Of a stretch of DNA of 64,000 nt, positions 24,101-37,500 are shown in pieces. The translations under genes and the position numbers were made by a program. Within the stretch, counting starts at the first letter, position 1; each line of letters begins with the position of its first letter. This stretch comes from Gonium pectorale (lineage: Eukaryota > Chlorophyta > Chlorophyceae > Chlamydomonadales > Volvocaceae). The notes below the pieces were generated by a model. That model searched no databases. It saw only the letters and a list, made by a program, of their open reading frames with translations, and was not told the DNA's origin. The stretch is taken from positions 547,738 to 611,737 of the forward strand of contig LSYV01000037.1 in the NCBI GenBank assembly GCA_001584585.1, given 5' to 3'.

Positions 24101-26905
24101 AGTCCAGAGGGCAGAGTGCTCAGTCCAGTCCAAAAGTGTGGAGAGTATCCGAGAGTGAGAAGCCTCGTTGGGTTCAAACGAGGATGGGCGACAATGTACA
24201 GGCAGCGGAGTGGAGCAGGGGGAGGGCGGCAGAGGAAGCGATGGGAGAGAGGCACGGGAGCGGGGACCGGCCCTGCAGTGCAGGGGCGCGCAGAGATAAG
24301 GCGGGGGTGGCGATGGGGCGGGCGACAGGACTCTGGAGGCCCCGGTTGCGCCACCAAGGAGCTGGCAGCATCATGTCACAGCAAACGCCGTGTCCGCACC
24401 AAGCGTGCCCACCTTGCCCTCATGGTCCGAGACAAGGAAGAAGAAGAAGGCGAGGGCGCCGAACATGACGGCGCAGAATGAGGCGAATTGCTTGGGCGCG
24501 CCTGCGGAGTGGAGAGGTGCCGTGGCGGCCGCGCGTGTCACCGGCGCCCTCGTGTGTTTTTGCAGCTGGCAGCTGGGTCACTGGGCTACGTGGATATGTA
24601 TGTTGTGCGTTATCATGTTGCAAGCGGTATTGCTCATTGGCGATCTGCATCCATCGGCGCATACCTCATGGGCACACACTACCGTGGGCGGCACATACAC
24701 CGGGCATGACGGGCGGCGGCGGCGGTAGCCCGCACCAGCCGCACTCAAAGGAACCCGCGGCCATGGCGGCCCCCGAAGCTTCTATTTTGAAGCCCCCATC
24801 CCACGGCTGTCAGTGCTGCGGCATTGCAGCGAAGGACCCCCGAGCACGCCCGCCCGCCCGCCGCGGTGCAGGGCACGCCCAGCGATGCCGCCCTTGGGCT
24901 CCAGCGACAGCGCTACCCTAGTACCATTAATTGAAGTCGCGTTAAAGCGCGAGATCCCGTTAGCTCACCGCCAACGAACTTGGGCCTCGACCCAAACTGG
25001 TCGGCGACGGCGGTAACCAGCTGCGAGAGGCCGCCCAGCGGGCCGGCGTTGCTGCCGCCCAGCAGGCGAGCGACGCACTGCGCTCATTTGGCAAAGCAAA
25101 GCAGGCGGCGGGTGAGTGTTGCCATGTTAAAAATGAGGGGAAGGGCTCTCCAGGGAACCCGCGTCCCCGCCCCCTCATGCAGGCTAGGTGAACACCCCGC
25201 CGGAGCGCAAGGTGTCGTGCCCTCTCCACCAACAGGCCTTGCCACTGGGCTGTACACGCTCCGTGCGTTCCCCTCATCTCAACCCCAAGGACGGCGTGCT
25301 GTCACCGGAGCTTATTCACCTCCACCATCAGGCCGCCCATCACCCAGTGCGCCGCCGTCTCCTTGTAGTAGATGGCGACCAGCAGGCAGATCACAAACGT
25401 CTGGCGGCCAGAAGATGCCGCATGGCAACACGGGCGAGAGGCAACGGGCGGGCGGCCGTGAGTTGCCGACGTCTGCGCTCTCTGTTGGGGAGGCCTGCTA
25501 TGTGTGGCACGATAGCCTAGCTCAGCGCTTGCCCAGGTTTGCTTCTGCTCCGCTTGGGCTGCCGGTGCCCCTTTGGCCCACGCCGAGGCGGTCGTGAGCA
25601 CCGGTGCCAGGCGTCCAGGCGCGCACCAGGCCGCCTGGACACCTCCAGGCGCGCAACAAACCACGCATGGGCGCGTGTCCCGCGGCTGCTCCCATCCCAG
25701 GTGCGACACGCAGCCACCCGGAGCCTGGCGCTGCCTGCGCTCGCCGCAAGCGCCTGCCGCCGGGGACACACGGCACTCACCCAGAAGCCGTTCAGGCGCA
25801 CGATGCGGTTGTCCACGACCTCGGGGAAATGGAACATGGTGCCGCCGGCGGCCGAGCCGCCCTCGCGCACGCCGCTCCTGCGCACGGAAGCAAACGGCGC
25901 GGCGCAGCTCGGGCGACGGCGCTCAAAACAAGGCACCCACCCACTAGGCAGCAGAGGCCAGAGGCCGGAGAGCAGGGGCCCGGAGCTTGTTGTTCAGCGA
26001 CCCCTACCGGGCGAGCCTGGCTCCGGTGTTGGCGGGCGAAACCAGCACGGCCTTTACGCCGGCGGCGGCCAGGGCCCGCCCCAGCTCGCCGTTGGACTGC
26101 ATGCGCTTGGTCGCGTCGCAGCCGCCTACCATCACCTGCCGCGAACGACGGACGCGCGGGAAATGCGGTGAACGCACGTCTTGCAGATGGAGCTTCAGAA
26201 ACGGGCGTGACGTGAAAGGGATTTACCCTGGAGTTGGAGGCGGGGGGCATGCGCACGGCGTGAGCGATACGGCACGCACGGGAGGCAGTATATAGGAGAT
26301 GTTTTATACATCCGCTTCTTGCAGCGTATCTTTCCTCCCGCCCCCCGCCGGGCCAAGCAATTGTCGCCGTGCATCACACGCGTCGCTCCCTCAGCCTCTC
26401 CACAACTGTACACCACCCCAAAGCCACAATCCGCACGCAGGTAGTAAGTAAAGTTATGAACGCCCAACCTTGTCAACGTAGACGTACGGCACCGTCTTCT
26501 GGGGGCTGTGCAGCTTCTTGAGCGTGTCCCACACATCGCTTCCGTTTGACATCACATCCACATTGAAATCGAGTGTCTGCATGCGCATCAGGGGCGCACA
26601 GTTTACGGCTGCTGACAGCAAGGCTGGCCCGGGGGGGGGGTCAATAGGTTGGTTACTCACCGGAACTCCGAGCTGGCTGAACAGGCGACGAACCTCGACG
26701 CAAAAAGGGCAGTGCTGCTTGCCAAAAATGACCACCCTGCGCAAAGAAAGCCTGGTAAACGGAGAGCACGGCCGACATGACAGCAGCGCATCCATGTTCA
26801 AACTCACGGTGCTGACTCGACGGCGCTGGCAATCTTGCTGCTCAGGTCGTCACCCTTGTACTTATCCAAGTCATTGCCGCCGCCGCTTTCGACGTCCGAC
26901 GACAT
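18142..26905 (-). CDS. Glutaredoxin - DUF4395 - SLAC1/TehA anion channel - hemerythrin fusion protein
   Basis: Twenty-three exons: 26905-26808, 26736-26661, 26576-26469, 26135-26008, 25877-25781, 25400-25320, 25077-24969, 24501-24413, 24004-23843, 23436-23320, 22907-22674, 22502-22449, 22239-22132, 21956-21820, 21604-21528, 21236-21032, 20813-20699, 20282-20193, 19950-19814, 19487-19341, 19114-18931, 18647-18495, 18234-18142; 932 aa, every junction in phase. Residues 34-125: glutaredoxin with CPFC (42-45), TVPYVYVD (86-93) and GGCD (98-101). Residues 155-305: DUF4395 membrane domain (VVDNRIVRLNGFW, APKQF, FCLGC with Cys 287/290). Residues about 368-690: TDT/SLAC1 channel of roughly ten helices, with ASWMMMPVGNFVAA and SYWAAGFPSAAM. 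Residues about 705-850: hemerythrin-like helices with candidate ligands His713, His754, His757/Glu758, His775, His824/Glu828. Families: the Grx domain reduces or glutathionylates thiols, TDT proteins pass anions (malate, nitrate, chloride, sulfite), HHE domains bind iron/O2. A redox- or gas-responsive anion channel is inference. The start could lie further upstream if a 5' exon is missed. Confidence 0.88.
24051..24131. repeat. About 20-bp imperfect tandem repeat in an intron
   Basis: Four units built on CAGAGTGCTCAGTCCAGAGG within the intron between the exons 24501-24413 and 24004-23843 of the fusion gene. Units differ by one or two bases or by a single-base indel. Confidence 0.8.
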
Positions 26906-29900
26906 CTGCACAGTGCGGCGGATGGGCGCGACTCAGGCAGCTCAGGCTGGCGTTCGCCTTTTCCGAATTCACGGTGGGGCGCTGCCAGACGGGCAATGCC
27001 GAAGTAGAGGGCGTCCCGGTCCAAATTGCCAGGTCACACAACCAAGTCTCGAAGGGCGGCCCCGCGGGAAACCAACACGCTGCTGTCAAGGTAGTGCCCT
27101 AGCAATTGCCTCCTTCAGAACGTGGAAAGGGAGAGCTGTCGCAGGCCTTCCGGCCACCGGAGTTGAAGTTGACTATCACGACAACTACTAGAACGTGCGC
27201 AAGCGGAAAGCAATATACATTGGCCATGACGCACGCACCTTCTTCCCTGCTGTGCGGTGTTGGGCTTTGCGTAAAAACAGCGGCCAAGGGGAAGTCTCGA
27301 CAAAGTCAGCAGGCGAAGTGCTCTGGTCCTTGAAGAGAAGCCCGTGTAGGCAGGTGTTGGCCCGGCTGTTTTGAGGTTGTCGCTTCGTGCTGCTCAAGTA
27401 TGAGCGCCAACCGTAGCCACCTGCCCGTACGCTGTTGTCCGGTACTGTTGTGTTCTTGGCCGTTGCACCCAAGCGAAGTGTGCCGGTATTATTAGCTCAG
27501 GAGATGGCGAGGCAACGCTGCACCAGGGGCCAGTCACGGTTGGTTCGACTCGACTCGGCACACAGCACCTGCCACAGCCCATACAGCTTGGAATTAATTG
27601 ATCTATATTGTTGTTTTAACAGGGCAAAGTCGGAGAGATGTTCGCCTCAACCGTCGTCACAACATCGCGAGTTCTCCACACTATGGCTTAGGAAATGGCT
27701 ATGAGGGTGCTCACAGGACGCTTTTGATTTACATGTATAGAGGCATGTGCGCTTCACAATGGACAGCTGGCATACCGACGGTGCCGAAGTGCGCGTGGCG
27801 TTCGGGCGCGCTCAGACAAAGACACGCACATGCATACCTACTTGCCACGCGACCCGCCACGCCCGATGAACACGTTTCCAGCCCAGCCCAGTTCGGCTTA
27901 GTATAGCACACCGGTTGTCATGTATGCATAATACGGAAGAATCATGATGGCGGCGGCTGCGGCGAAGACGGGGGCGTGCGGGCGTCATGGCCCAGGACAC
28001 TCCCGGGAGCTGCAGGATGAGTACGGTACGGCCAATAACCGTCACGCCGTTGCTGAGCCATGTGTGCCGCACGACTGCCTATTGCGCGGGCAACCGGTTG
28101 CGAAGGCCTGCTGTTGCTGGCCTGCTGTTGCTCGCTCGATTCTGACGCTATCTCAATCTGCAGGGTCGTCTCGGCAATCACGCGCAGTTTGGACCCTGGA
28201 CGACAGGCGCTCTAGACGGCGGGAAGTGTCAGGGAAACGCAAGCTCGGGTAAGAACGGGGACGAGGGCAGATGCGCAGAGGAGGTGACAGCCCTGAGGCT
28301 AAGGACCAAGCCACGGGTCAGCACCGAATGGCACAGATAGACACCGACCGACCCACCGCTCGCGTAGTGTGAGATGATGATAAAAAAGAGAAACCTGCAT
28401 AGAAAGAGATGATGATAGAAAAAAAACGGAAAGAAACAGCTGGAAGGCAGCGCCTGTTCCTTTTTGTTCCCCGCAGTAGGTGCTTTCTCTACCACGGCTT
28501 GCAGCTGGGCGCATGGATGCACTGGGCGCCAAGGTTGGGGGTGCGGTCACCGGGAGGGCCCGCCAGCTCGTCTCCCTCGGCCGCCATGCCCTGTACTCGG
28601 CGCCCTGCCGGAAACATCGCACCCCCGGTGTGTATGACCGTAGAGGCTGCCTTCTCCTGTTTCCTTTTCACGCTATTACGGTGTGAAAAAAAAGAGAACC
28701 AGAAACGGGGTGTGCCGTACGACATACTGTGTGCAGTGGGCGAGGTCGGTATTTTGGCAGTGAGATTTCGGTAATCGCTGAGGCTGGCGGGCTCCTCGAC
28801 TCCACGCGAATGGCGGTACGAGCTGCAGCGTTCCAATTTTTCGATCCCAGTAGATGCTCCAACGAGGAACGCGGCAGGAGGCTGAGGCGATTGCTAAATA
28901 GGCTGGATCCGCTCGGGACGTGCCAAGAGTGCAAGGCCTGGCCGTCGTGACAATCGATGCTGATTGCGAGAAGACGGTTACCCAATCGTTGGCATGCCAG
29001 GGCATGACCTTGAGACGAATTGCCGGCTCCGATTCGTGCACATGTCATTTTACCGTCACTGTCATGTGCCAGAACGGGCATGATGCTGTCGCTGCCATCG
29101 GACATGACATCACCTGCCTTCGCATGTTGCGTTAGCTTGGTTTACCGTCGTGTTGCAATGCTTCCGTAAATCCGTGATCGTCAGTGCGTTGCATTGGCAT
29201 GCATCTCTATCGGTGTTTAGTCGGTTTGTTCCGTTTGGTGCAGGGGTTGGTGGTTCCTGATCGCCGTACCAGTCGCGTTTTAGGCCGAGGCAGCGCTTGT
29301 TGCCGCTGTTTCGTCCTGCTCTTGGGCACTAGGCCCATGAGCAGCTAGCGGACCCCTTTCGCTTGGGCGACCGACTAGCGGAAGGTCGTGTAAGCTTCTC
29401 GCCGTCATCCTTAAGTTTACATCACTGATATCTCCTCCCCTGACACCGAGGGTTCATTTGTGTTAGCACCTAGCCTACACCAAATGCGCAGGCGCTTTCA
29501 GCTTTCGTCTGTAAAAAGGTTGCATGGGGAGAGGCTAGAAAGGGCGCAGCAAGCGGGAGGGACACACAGCCGTCCCGTGCCGACCGCAACCCTGTCCGTC
29601 CCTGTCGTTGCTGGGTTGCTGATGGACGTAACACGGAAGTAAACCGTGCCAAAGGGCGGACTAGGTGTGAAGCAGACATGCAACGAGAGTTGTCTCTAGG
29701 TGCAGGGATCCTCCTCGTCGTGTGCGTGCCGTCAGTGTTTGGTCTTGGCTGCCGTGGTTCGCTTCAGTTAGAGCAGAAGTACGGTGGTTCTCGTCACGGG
29801 AGGGCTATCTGCCCCTTCCGATGTCTGCACCCTTTCTCGCCTCTCACACTGCATCCGTTCCGCTGCTACCGGTACAGGTCAAGACAGATGCAGGGGCGGG

Positions 29901-31553
29901 CGTCACCCCCATTCCCTGATTTCTCTAAGACCCCGCTTTCTTGGCTATCCGGTTGGTGGGACTTCGCTCTGTGAGCACCGTGGAAGGTGTCTTGCAGCGC
30001 AAGCACCGAGCATGACTACAAGCATGAAGGAAGCCTCGTCCGCAGCGCTGGCCAAGCTTAAATCCTGATCTGGGAGCAGATTAGGTGGGCCGTTGTGGCA
30101 CATGCCCCACGTGTGGCGGCCAGACCATTTGGCCAGACTGGCAGCGGCTATCGGCCGGTGACATGAAAATGTGGCGCTAGCCCTTCGCACCGTGAACGGC
30201 GGGTTGTGGTGTTGACCCCGACCACACGAAACTTCAAATGCCGTAAGATCCAGGTTCGACGTAGCCCCGTATAGCGCTCTAAGGCAAAATGGGAGAGGGG
30301 GGAGGCCCCTTCGTCCCCGCCGAGAACATCGTACCCACCGACACGCACTGAACCGTTTGCGGATGGGCGGGAACCAAAGCACCTAAACGCCGCATGGTCT
30401 CCCAACATCCCGCCATGCCGTACGTGGATGGGGACTAGAGTTCCGAGGGCCGCCCTCAGCGCACTGCAAACGTCCTAGCCAGTTCCCGTGGGGTATGGGA
30501 TCCGAAAAAAGAGAAATCTGCAATGGGATCCGATTGGACGACGATCGTGTTGGTAGCACTGGAGAAAACTGTTTGCAATATTGCAACCCGCATGATGCGG
30601 AGAGGCGAGCCCCACTTTTGGCACAGCCGGCAGCTTGGCACGTGCTCAACGGTACCGCTGAGCGGCTCATGGGCACACACCCAGGCATGGCGCAACCCAG
30701 GTTCGCATGGCGTAACGCACCCAGGTATCTCGCAGCGGCCGCCTCGGCGTCTCCGTTACAAATGAACCGCACCCATCCTCCTGTTATGGCTCGGGCCATG
30801 GTGACCCGACATCATTCCCCACCGTCTGAAGCACTTGTTTTGCTCTTACCTCGGTTGCCACCTAACTGACGTACACTGCAGTCAGTCATATGACTTTCCG
30901 CCATCTATCTACTGTACGCATCGGGCTCAACGTTTGAAGGGCGACGACCGGCAGCTTACCAACCCAAGGCCGCACGTGCACGCATGCGTCGTCCCAATGT
31001 GAGGGGTCGTCTCCACATTGTCGGCCACGGGCACTGACGACACCCTCCCAACCTTACTATCACGCCTTACATGGCGCCATATGCTTCCCCACGAGCCAGG
31101 GGCGAAGACCATTCGTTGGAAATGCTCCTCCAGCGCGAGGATGACATATCCTGGTGTGTGCAGTCGCGAAGATACGCGTTATGATCCGTAGTACCAAGCC
31201 TTGGCGGGCATGACCCCGGACCAAACTAGAGGGTGGGGAAGAGGCCGGCTAGGACCGACTTGCACAACCGTACGGTAAGGTTGTGACTTGGCTGTGCTCT
31301 TCCTGCCGGTATGCCACAGCTCTGCTGACGACAGCGCATTAACATCATTTACACGTTTTTAACTTGGCTGCTGCCTAAAGCTTTTCGTCTTCGCGACCGC
31401 AACATTAACTCGCCTTTGGTAATCCAAAACAACCCCTTCCGGCAGCACCCTGGCTATGCCATGGGCCCATTCGCCAGCGCCTGTTCTTGCAGTGCTGGGT
31501 AAAAGGGGGCACTGACCTGTGACAGGGGGCCGCCGCCCAGCTAGGGGCACGGA
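26906..31553. other. Gene-poor intergenic region
   Basis: About 4.6 kb between two divergently transcribed genes, visibly less GC-rich than the flanking exons, with A-runs near 28380-28440 and 28685. I translated the longer frames on both strands and recognised none. It must contain the 5' regions of both neighbours. It holds one copy of a dispersed repeat (29735-29845). Confidence 0.55.
29735..29845 (+). repeat. Dispersed repeat, copy 1
   Basis: Shares several near-identical blocks with 60509-60657 in the same order: GTGTTTGGTCTTGGCTGCCG, the GGGCTATCTG block and CGATGTCTGC followed by CCCTTTCTCGCCTCTC. Copy 2 carries about 38 additional bases in the middle. Probably a fragment of a transposable element. 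Confidence 0.75.
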
Positions 31554-34500
31554 ATGGTATTTGCATGTTGCTTTGGCGGTGGAGATGGAGGCGTTGTGGT
31601 CCAAGAGCGGCCGCACGCCTACGCGGAGGCAAAAACTGAAAAAAAAGAGTTCAGTGAGCTCCAAGGTGGCCACAAGACTGGCTCAACCTTCCTCACGGGA
31701 ACCACTACACTTAGCGCAGCGACGACCGCGGACAACAGCGCAGCGCACCATGTGAGTACATTGTGTCTGGGAGGTTGCCATTGCGGGGGGAGCCTTGCGC
31801 CCTGAGCTCCAAGATGCGTGCCATGCATGAACTCACGAGTCCTCGCTGCTTCCTGCTCCAATTTGGCCCCTGAGACGTGCATGCTGTCCCTGCCCGCCCT
31901 GTTAGCTTAATACGCTAAACGCTGCGCTGGTGGGGCTTTCCGGTAGCTGGTATGAACGAATTGCTGCTGCTGCATCCCGGCTCGCAAGCGTGTCTGGGGC
32001 ATCGCTCTGTACCGTTTCCATCTTGGACTCGGCGCACGAACGATTTACGGTCGTGCAAGTCGCTGGAAAGGATCCTGCACACTCGGCTGCCACTCCGCCG
32101 GGGTCCCAGCTCCCAGCACTCCAATCGGCAGCGCCATCTGCGCCTCTCTCTCCCGCCACTGTGGGGGGAGGGCTGCGATACAACAGCTTGCAGGTTCTCC
32201 AGCTGCTGCAGGTGGGCCAGCTTGGATGTGTCAACAGGAGGGAAATGTGGGGTGGGGCGCGAGAGCGACGGGGGTAGCGTGCAGCGCGTGCCTCCTGGGT
32301 TTGCACGAACTCGCAATACATGCCCTCCCCTCCTTGCCAGATGGCACGCCAACCGTTTGAGCACAACACGCCTTACTTGCTTGCTCGTTGCGCTTGGTCT
32401 GGATTCCGCATGCCTGCGGTAACTAAATGCCCCGGACCTATGTGAACGGGCCGCAGGCACCATTCCTCTACTCGTTCTGGGACCCGGCGCATGCATCACT
32501 GGAGCACAATCAGCCGCCACACGACTGGCAAGCGCTGCACGAGGAGCACGGGCTTTCGGACTTCTGTGCGCTGCCCCTTACGCACAATAAAGCCATTGTC
32601 GGGGCCGTCACTCTTGCATTCGTCGGGCCCTCGGACCGCGGGAGCGCACAGCCGCAACGGCAGTCGGGACAGCAGCAACGCAGCACAGCGCCGGGAGCCG
32701 GCGCTTCCCGTGCGGCGTCGCCGCTAATGGCGTGCGACGAGCAGTCGATCCGGACGCTCGGGTATATGCTGTCCGTCCTTCTGATAGGGCAGGACCTGCA
32801 GCTGGCGCAGCAGGTAGGCGCCTGTTTGAACGGAGCTTATTGCATGGGGAGGGTTGCAAGGGGAGGGTTACGCGAGTGCATGCCGATGAAGGCATTGACG
32901 TCAACTCGGTGTGCTGTGTGGGTGCTGTTTACCATGACGAGCATATCGGGCGTTCGGCATGCCGCATTATGGCTTCTGCCCAGGGCTACACAAGCAATGT
33001 CCTGGTTTCTCTACTTCCTGTCATCTCCATCCCAGGGTGCGGCCAGGCTGTAGGCCTTCAGTGCTTCCACGTGGGATTCGCCCGTGTGGAAGGGACGGGG
33101 AGGCATGCGCGCCAGAGCTCGCCCATTCAGCAGTCTTCCTACCTGTACACAACTACCCTTATCCCGCAGACCACGGAGGTGCTCGCTGGCGTGCACGACT
33201 CGCGCAATCTGCAGCAGGTGGTCAGCGCCGTTACCGGCGGCGCCGAACAGGTGCTCCGTCTGACCACCCGCGTCATGGTCGCAACCAACATAGCAGTGCT
33301 GGTGGGCTCAAGCTCCGCCAGCATCCCCGGTCCGGGCTCAGGCGCGGGCTTGGGCACGGGAACCAGCGGCGCGGTGTCCACCACGGGCGGGCGCGCCATC
33401 TTCTTCGAGGAGCGCGGCGGCTCTAGTGGCAGCCGCGCGGACGGCAGCGCGCCGGGCGTGAGCGGACTGCGTGCAGTGCCCAGCTTCACGGACACGGCTG
33501 CGTCGGGCTCCTACGCAGGCACCAACCGTTCACGGCTCCAGAGGTGCGTGTTGTAAGGCAGGAACTTGCGCTTGCGACGGAACTTCTCTGGCGAGTTTCT
33601 CGGCTTGCGTGTGTGTTGTTGGAAAGGGGCCGTTGGCTTGTGGTGCCCCTTGTTCGGCAGGGACGTCGGTTTGTAGCGTGCTGTGTCGGCTCCTTGGCGC
33701 TCCTACTGACTTCTCCGTCGCGATCACAGGGCTAACACGTCCAACACGGAGGCCGTGCCCGGATCAAACCCACCATCGAACGTCCTTTCACAGCGCACGC
33801 GTGGTGCAGTCGGGGCGTCCCGGGCGGGGACCATGTCAGCATCGCACGACAGCGGCAACGCCTCGCAGGGGCTGCTGTGGCAAGCAGGGCAGGTGCAGGT
33901 GCGTGGGGCCGCGCATGGTTACCGCCGGACAAGGGTTACCGGGTCTCTGGATAATGCCTTTCCGGTCGGTGTGTTTGATCGTCTGCTCAGCTGCCATGCC
34001 CGAGATGCGCCTTGTAGCGTAGGCTATACGCTGCCTGCACGTTACACGCGCCAGCCATGTTACTTGGCCGTTTTTTGTGGATCTGTAAGCACAACAGTAT
34101 CAGGAGATGAGGAGCGATCAGCCCATTATATCTCCCGCCCCAGTCCTGCAATCCCCAGTCCTGCAAAATTGTCCTGAATTGTACTCCCAAATGCACTTCC
34201 TGCACCCTCAACCCTCCGGATTGGCACCACGCAGGCTCGTGTCTTGGGCCTGCGCCACACGCTGCTCGCGAATTTGCCCAGCACCGGCACGGTCGTCCAC
34301 GACTGCGCCTCCTACATGCAGCAAGTGGGCTGCCCCAAGCGGGACCTCTACCTGCTGTCCACCTGCCAGGGCGCGCCGCCCTTCTCCCTCGTCATCGTGC
34401 CCGCCCCGCTCAAGGAGGGAGACCCTGCCCAGCTTGTCCTGTACGTGGCGGTCGCCACCCGGCTGCCCATGGAGTTCCTCTCTGAGGTCCTCTCCCAGGC

Positions 34501-37500
34501 GCAGCAGCTAGCTCAGCACGTCCTTGCGCCCTTGCTGCAGCGCAAGCTCGTGTCGGGTAGCCTGGCAGAGGAGTGGGCGCTGCTACTGGGCAAGTGCTCC
34601 TCAGGCCGCGCGCCCGCAGGCGCGGTTGCAGCGGGCGGAGCCGCTGAACAGCGGACAAGCACCTCGGCCATTGGAAGCCTCCCGGGCGGCGCAGGCTCCA
34701 TTGGGCCCGGCGCCAAGGATGGGGGCTCGAACGGCCTCCAGCAGGGCGGCAGCGGCGGTGTGGACGGGCATGGAGGCAGCAGCCCGGGCAACAGCGAGTA
34801 CGGGCCGGGCCAGAACAGCACTACCACGCCCAGCGTGGCGGGGACGACGCAGACCGGGCAGCGCCAACGGTCCCTGCCACCGGGCCTGCTCACTCAGGGC
34901 TCGGAAGCGTCGCCGTCGCCGAGCCGGGCGGGAACGACGCAGACGCCCTCGGGAGTGGGCGGCAGCCGGGTGCTGGCGGGCATGGCTGGGACGCAAGACT
35001 CGCAGGCAACGGTGCTGAGTACCGCGCTGGGTGGCGCCTTCGCTGGCGACACTCGCACGCACATGGGCATGCTGGTGTCCTCGTTCAAGGAGACCATCAA
35101 CGGCCTGCAGGCCGTCAGGTAAGGCTGCGGGCGTCGGCTGCGCTAACGCTGAGCTACACGGATAGGAGGCACAGCCTCACCGCTTACGGCGCTCGGAAGT
35201 CCTGGGTCAAAGGATCCCAGGTTGGCGCACTGCTGTACTGCTCATGCGCTTGCAAGGCCCCCCCGGTAACATCAGGCAGGGGTGAGCCTCGGTACTCCTG
35301 CTGAGCTCCACCGCAGTTTACTTGCACCTCGCATTGCTTGCTTGTAGCGCATCCGCGAGGCCTATGAACCACGGTCGTCCCCGCGCACTTGATATACGCA
35401 GGGCCGAGGAGGCCGAGGAGCTGTCGGTGCTTAAGCTGGGCAAGGTGCTTGGCCGCGGCGGCAGTGGGCTGGTGTTCCAGGGATACCTCCACCTGGGGCT
35501 GGAGGTTGCGGTAAAGCTCTTCGAGAACCCAGATGACACGGACCCCGATGCCATGTCGGGGGACGGCAGCCACACGCACGCGCGCGCCCTGGACGGCTCT
35601 AGCAACGGCAACGACCTCACGGGCGGGGGCGAGACGCACTCAACTGGCAAGGCCTCGGCCAGCAAGGGCGGCGGCGATGCGTCCACCAGCGGCGCCGCAG
35701 CGGGCGCCGGCGGTTCCACTGCGGGGGCCGGCACATCCAAGACCGCGGGCTCAACCAAGGAGAAGGACTCGAGGGACAAGTCCAACCAGGCCCGGGCCGC
35801 GGCCCAGATGACAAAGCGGCAGAGGGACCTCCTGCGCAACGCGCTGGAGCTGGGCGTCACGTCGTCGCTGTCGCACCCCAACATCGTGCAGGGCTACTGC
35901 CACTGGGTGAACGTGGTGCTCATGCAGGACGCATCGCTCAACCGCTGCTGGCTGATGGGGCAAGCCGAGTACATGGCGCTCGCGCCGCCGGGCTCACCGC
36001 CGCCGCCGCTCTGCTCGGCGCTTGTCATGGAGTACTGCGACATGGTGCGTGTGTTGTGGGTGGAAAGGGATTGCCGGGTCGGACAGGGACGCGTGAAAGG
36101 GGGTTGTCACGTGAAAGATCCGGCACTTCGGTGCTGCACCTGTCGCTTGCAAGCGAAGAGATGTGCCGCCACCGGAAGCAGGCATGGAGTTTAGCGCCAA
36201 TGCTGCTTGGCCTGGTGCAGAAACATGTGTCCTGACGCGTCGTCTGCGCGCACGTTGTCCGCAGGCTAGGGCGGGGACGTGCTGATAGCGCTGTGGGCGG
36301 GCGGCCTTTGACCGGGCGGTCTAGCTGTTCGATGTGATGTGAATGCATGCGTGCCGTGACCTGTACTTGCAGGGCTCCCTCATCCACGCCATCAAGCGCG
36401 GCACCTTCACGGCCCCCGACAGCAAGCCGAACATGGAGGTACGGAATAAGTAGCGCTGCAGGGACCACACCAGCGAGTGCTGCCTACCGTACGTCCCGGC
36501 CCCGGCTTGCACTGTCTTCTCGCGGCTCCGCACCGACTCGTGGTTGCCGGCGGTTCCCACGTACCCTTCCCCGTCAGCTTCCTAGCTCAGCTGGCACCTA
36601 AGGCCTTTCCTTGTGTAGAATTGCAGTATTATCACAGGCAATGCCGTGCCATGTTTGCCGCTGCAGTTTATCTACATGTGCCTGCTGGAGATTGCCCTTG
36701 CGCTTCGCCACCTGCACACCGCGCGGTTGGCGCACTGCGACCTGAAGCCGGGCAACGTGCTGCTGCGCTCCAGCCCGCGCGACCCACGCAGCTTCGTGTG
36801 CAAGCTGGGTGACTTCGGGTGAGAACTTTGCGGCCGGAACTTTGCGGCCCGACATGCAAGTCGCTTATCTTGTCGTTGTCTACGCATGGTTTCACCTGTG
36901 CGCAAGAGGCTTTGCCTCCTCACCTCCCAGCGCCCGAGCTGCGGTTTGACCGCGCATGCCTGTGTGTCTCCCGTGGGCCCCTCCTAACCTTGTTAATGCT
37001 CACAGCGTGGGCCTTGCACCGCCCCCTTCCCTTGACGCCTGCCTCCGCAGGTACGCCGCGATCCTAAAGGACGGGCTGCTGCCCGGGCGGCCCGCGGTGC
37101 TGCCCGACGAGGCGTGCGGCACGCTGCAGTACATGGCTCCGGAGCTGTTCGTGGCAGGCAGGCCCGTGGACGCCAGCATCGACATATACGCATTCGGTGG
37201 GTGGAGCTGGCTGTGCCTTGCGGGTCGCCCTCCTGCTCTTTTGCAGCTTCGAAGCAAGGAGGCCGTCACGACCCGAAGCGCCACAGTCCTCGTCGTGCAG
37301 GAGCGCAGCCGTGGCGGAGACCGCCTTGAATACACAAGCGCGAACCACTGGTTTCATGGCTACAGAGGATGCCTATGGGCCGTGCCGTTGTGTTTTCCTC
37401 AAGCAGTGCTTTCAATCATCGCAATGCCCTGTTTCCCTGCAGGCATGCTGATGTGGGAGCTGATCACGGGCAAGACCCCGTACAGCGAGAACGACTACGG

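Noticed and set aside
27541..27562. GGTTCGACTCGACTCGG resembling a tRNA T-arm
   Set aside because: No matching A-box, acceptor stem or cloverleaf could be found around it.
28668..29105. 145-codon minus-strand frame in the gene-poor region
   Set aside because: No recognisable domain, no splice support and no codon bias like the neighbouring genes.
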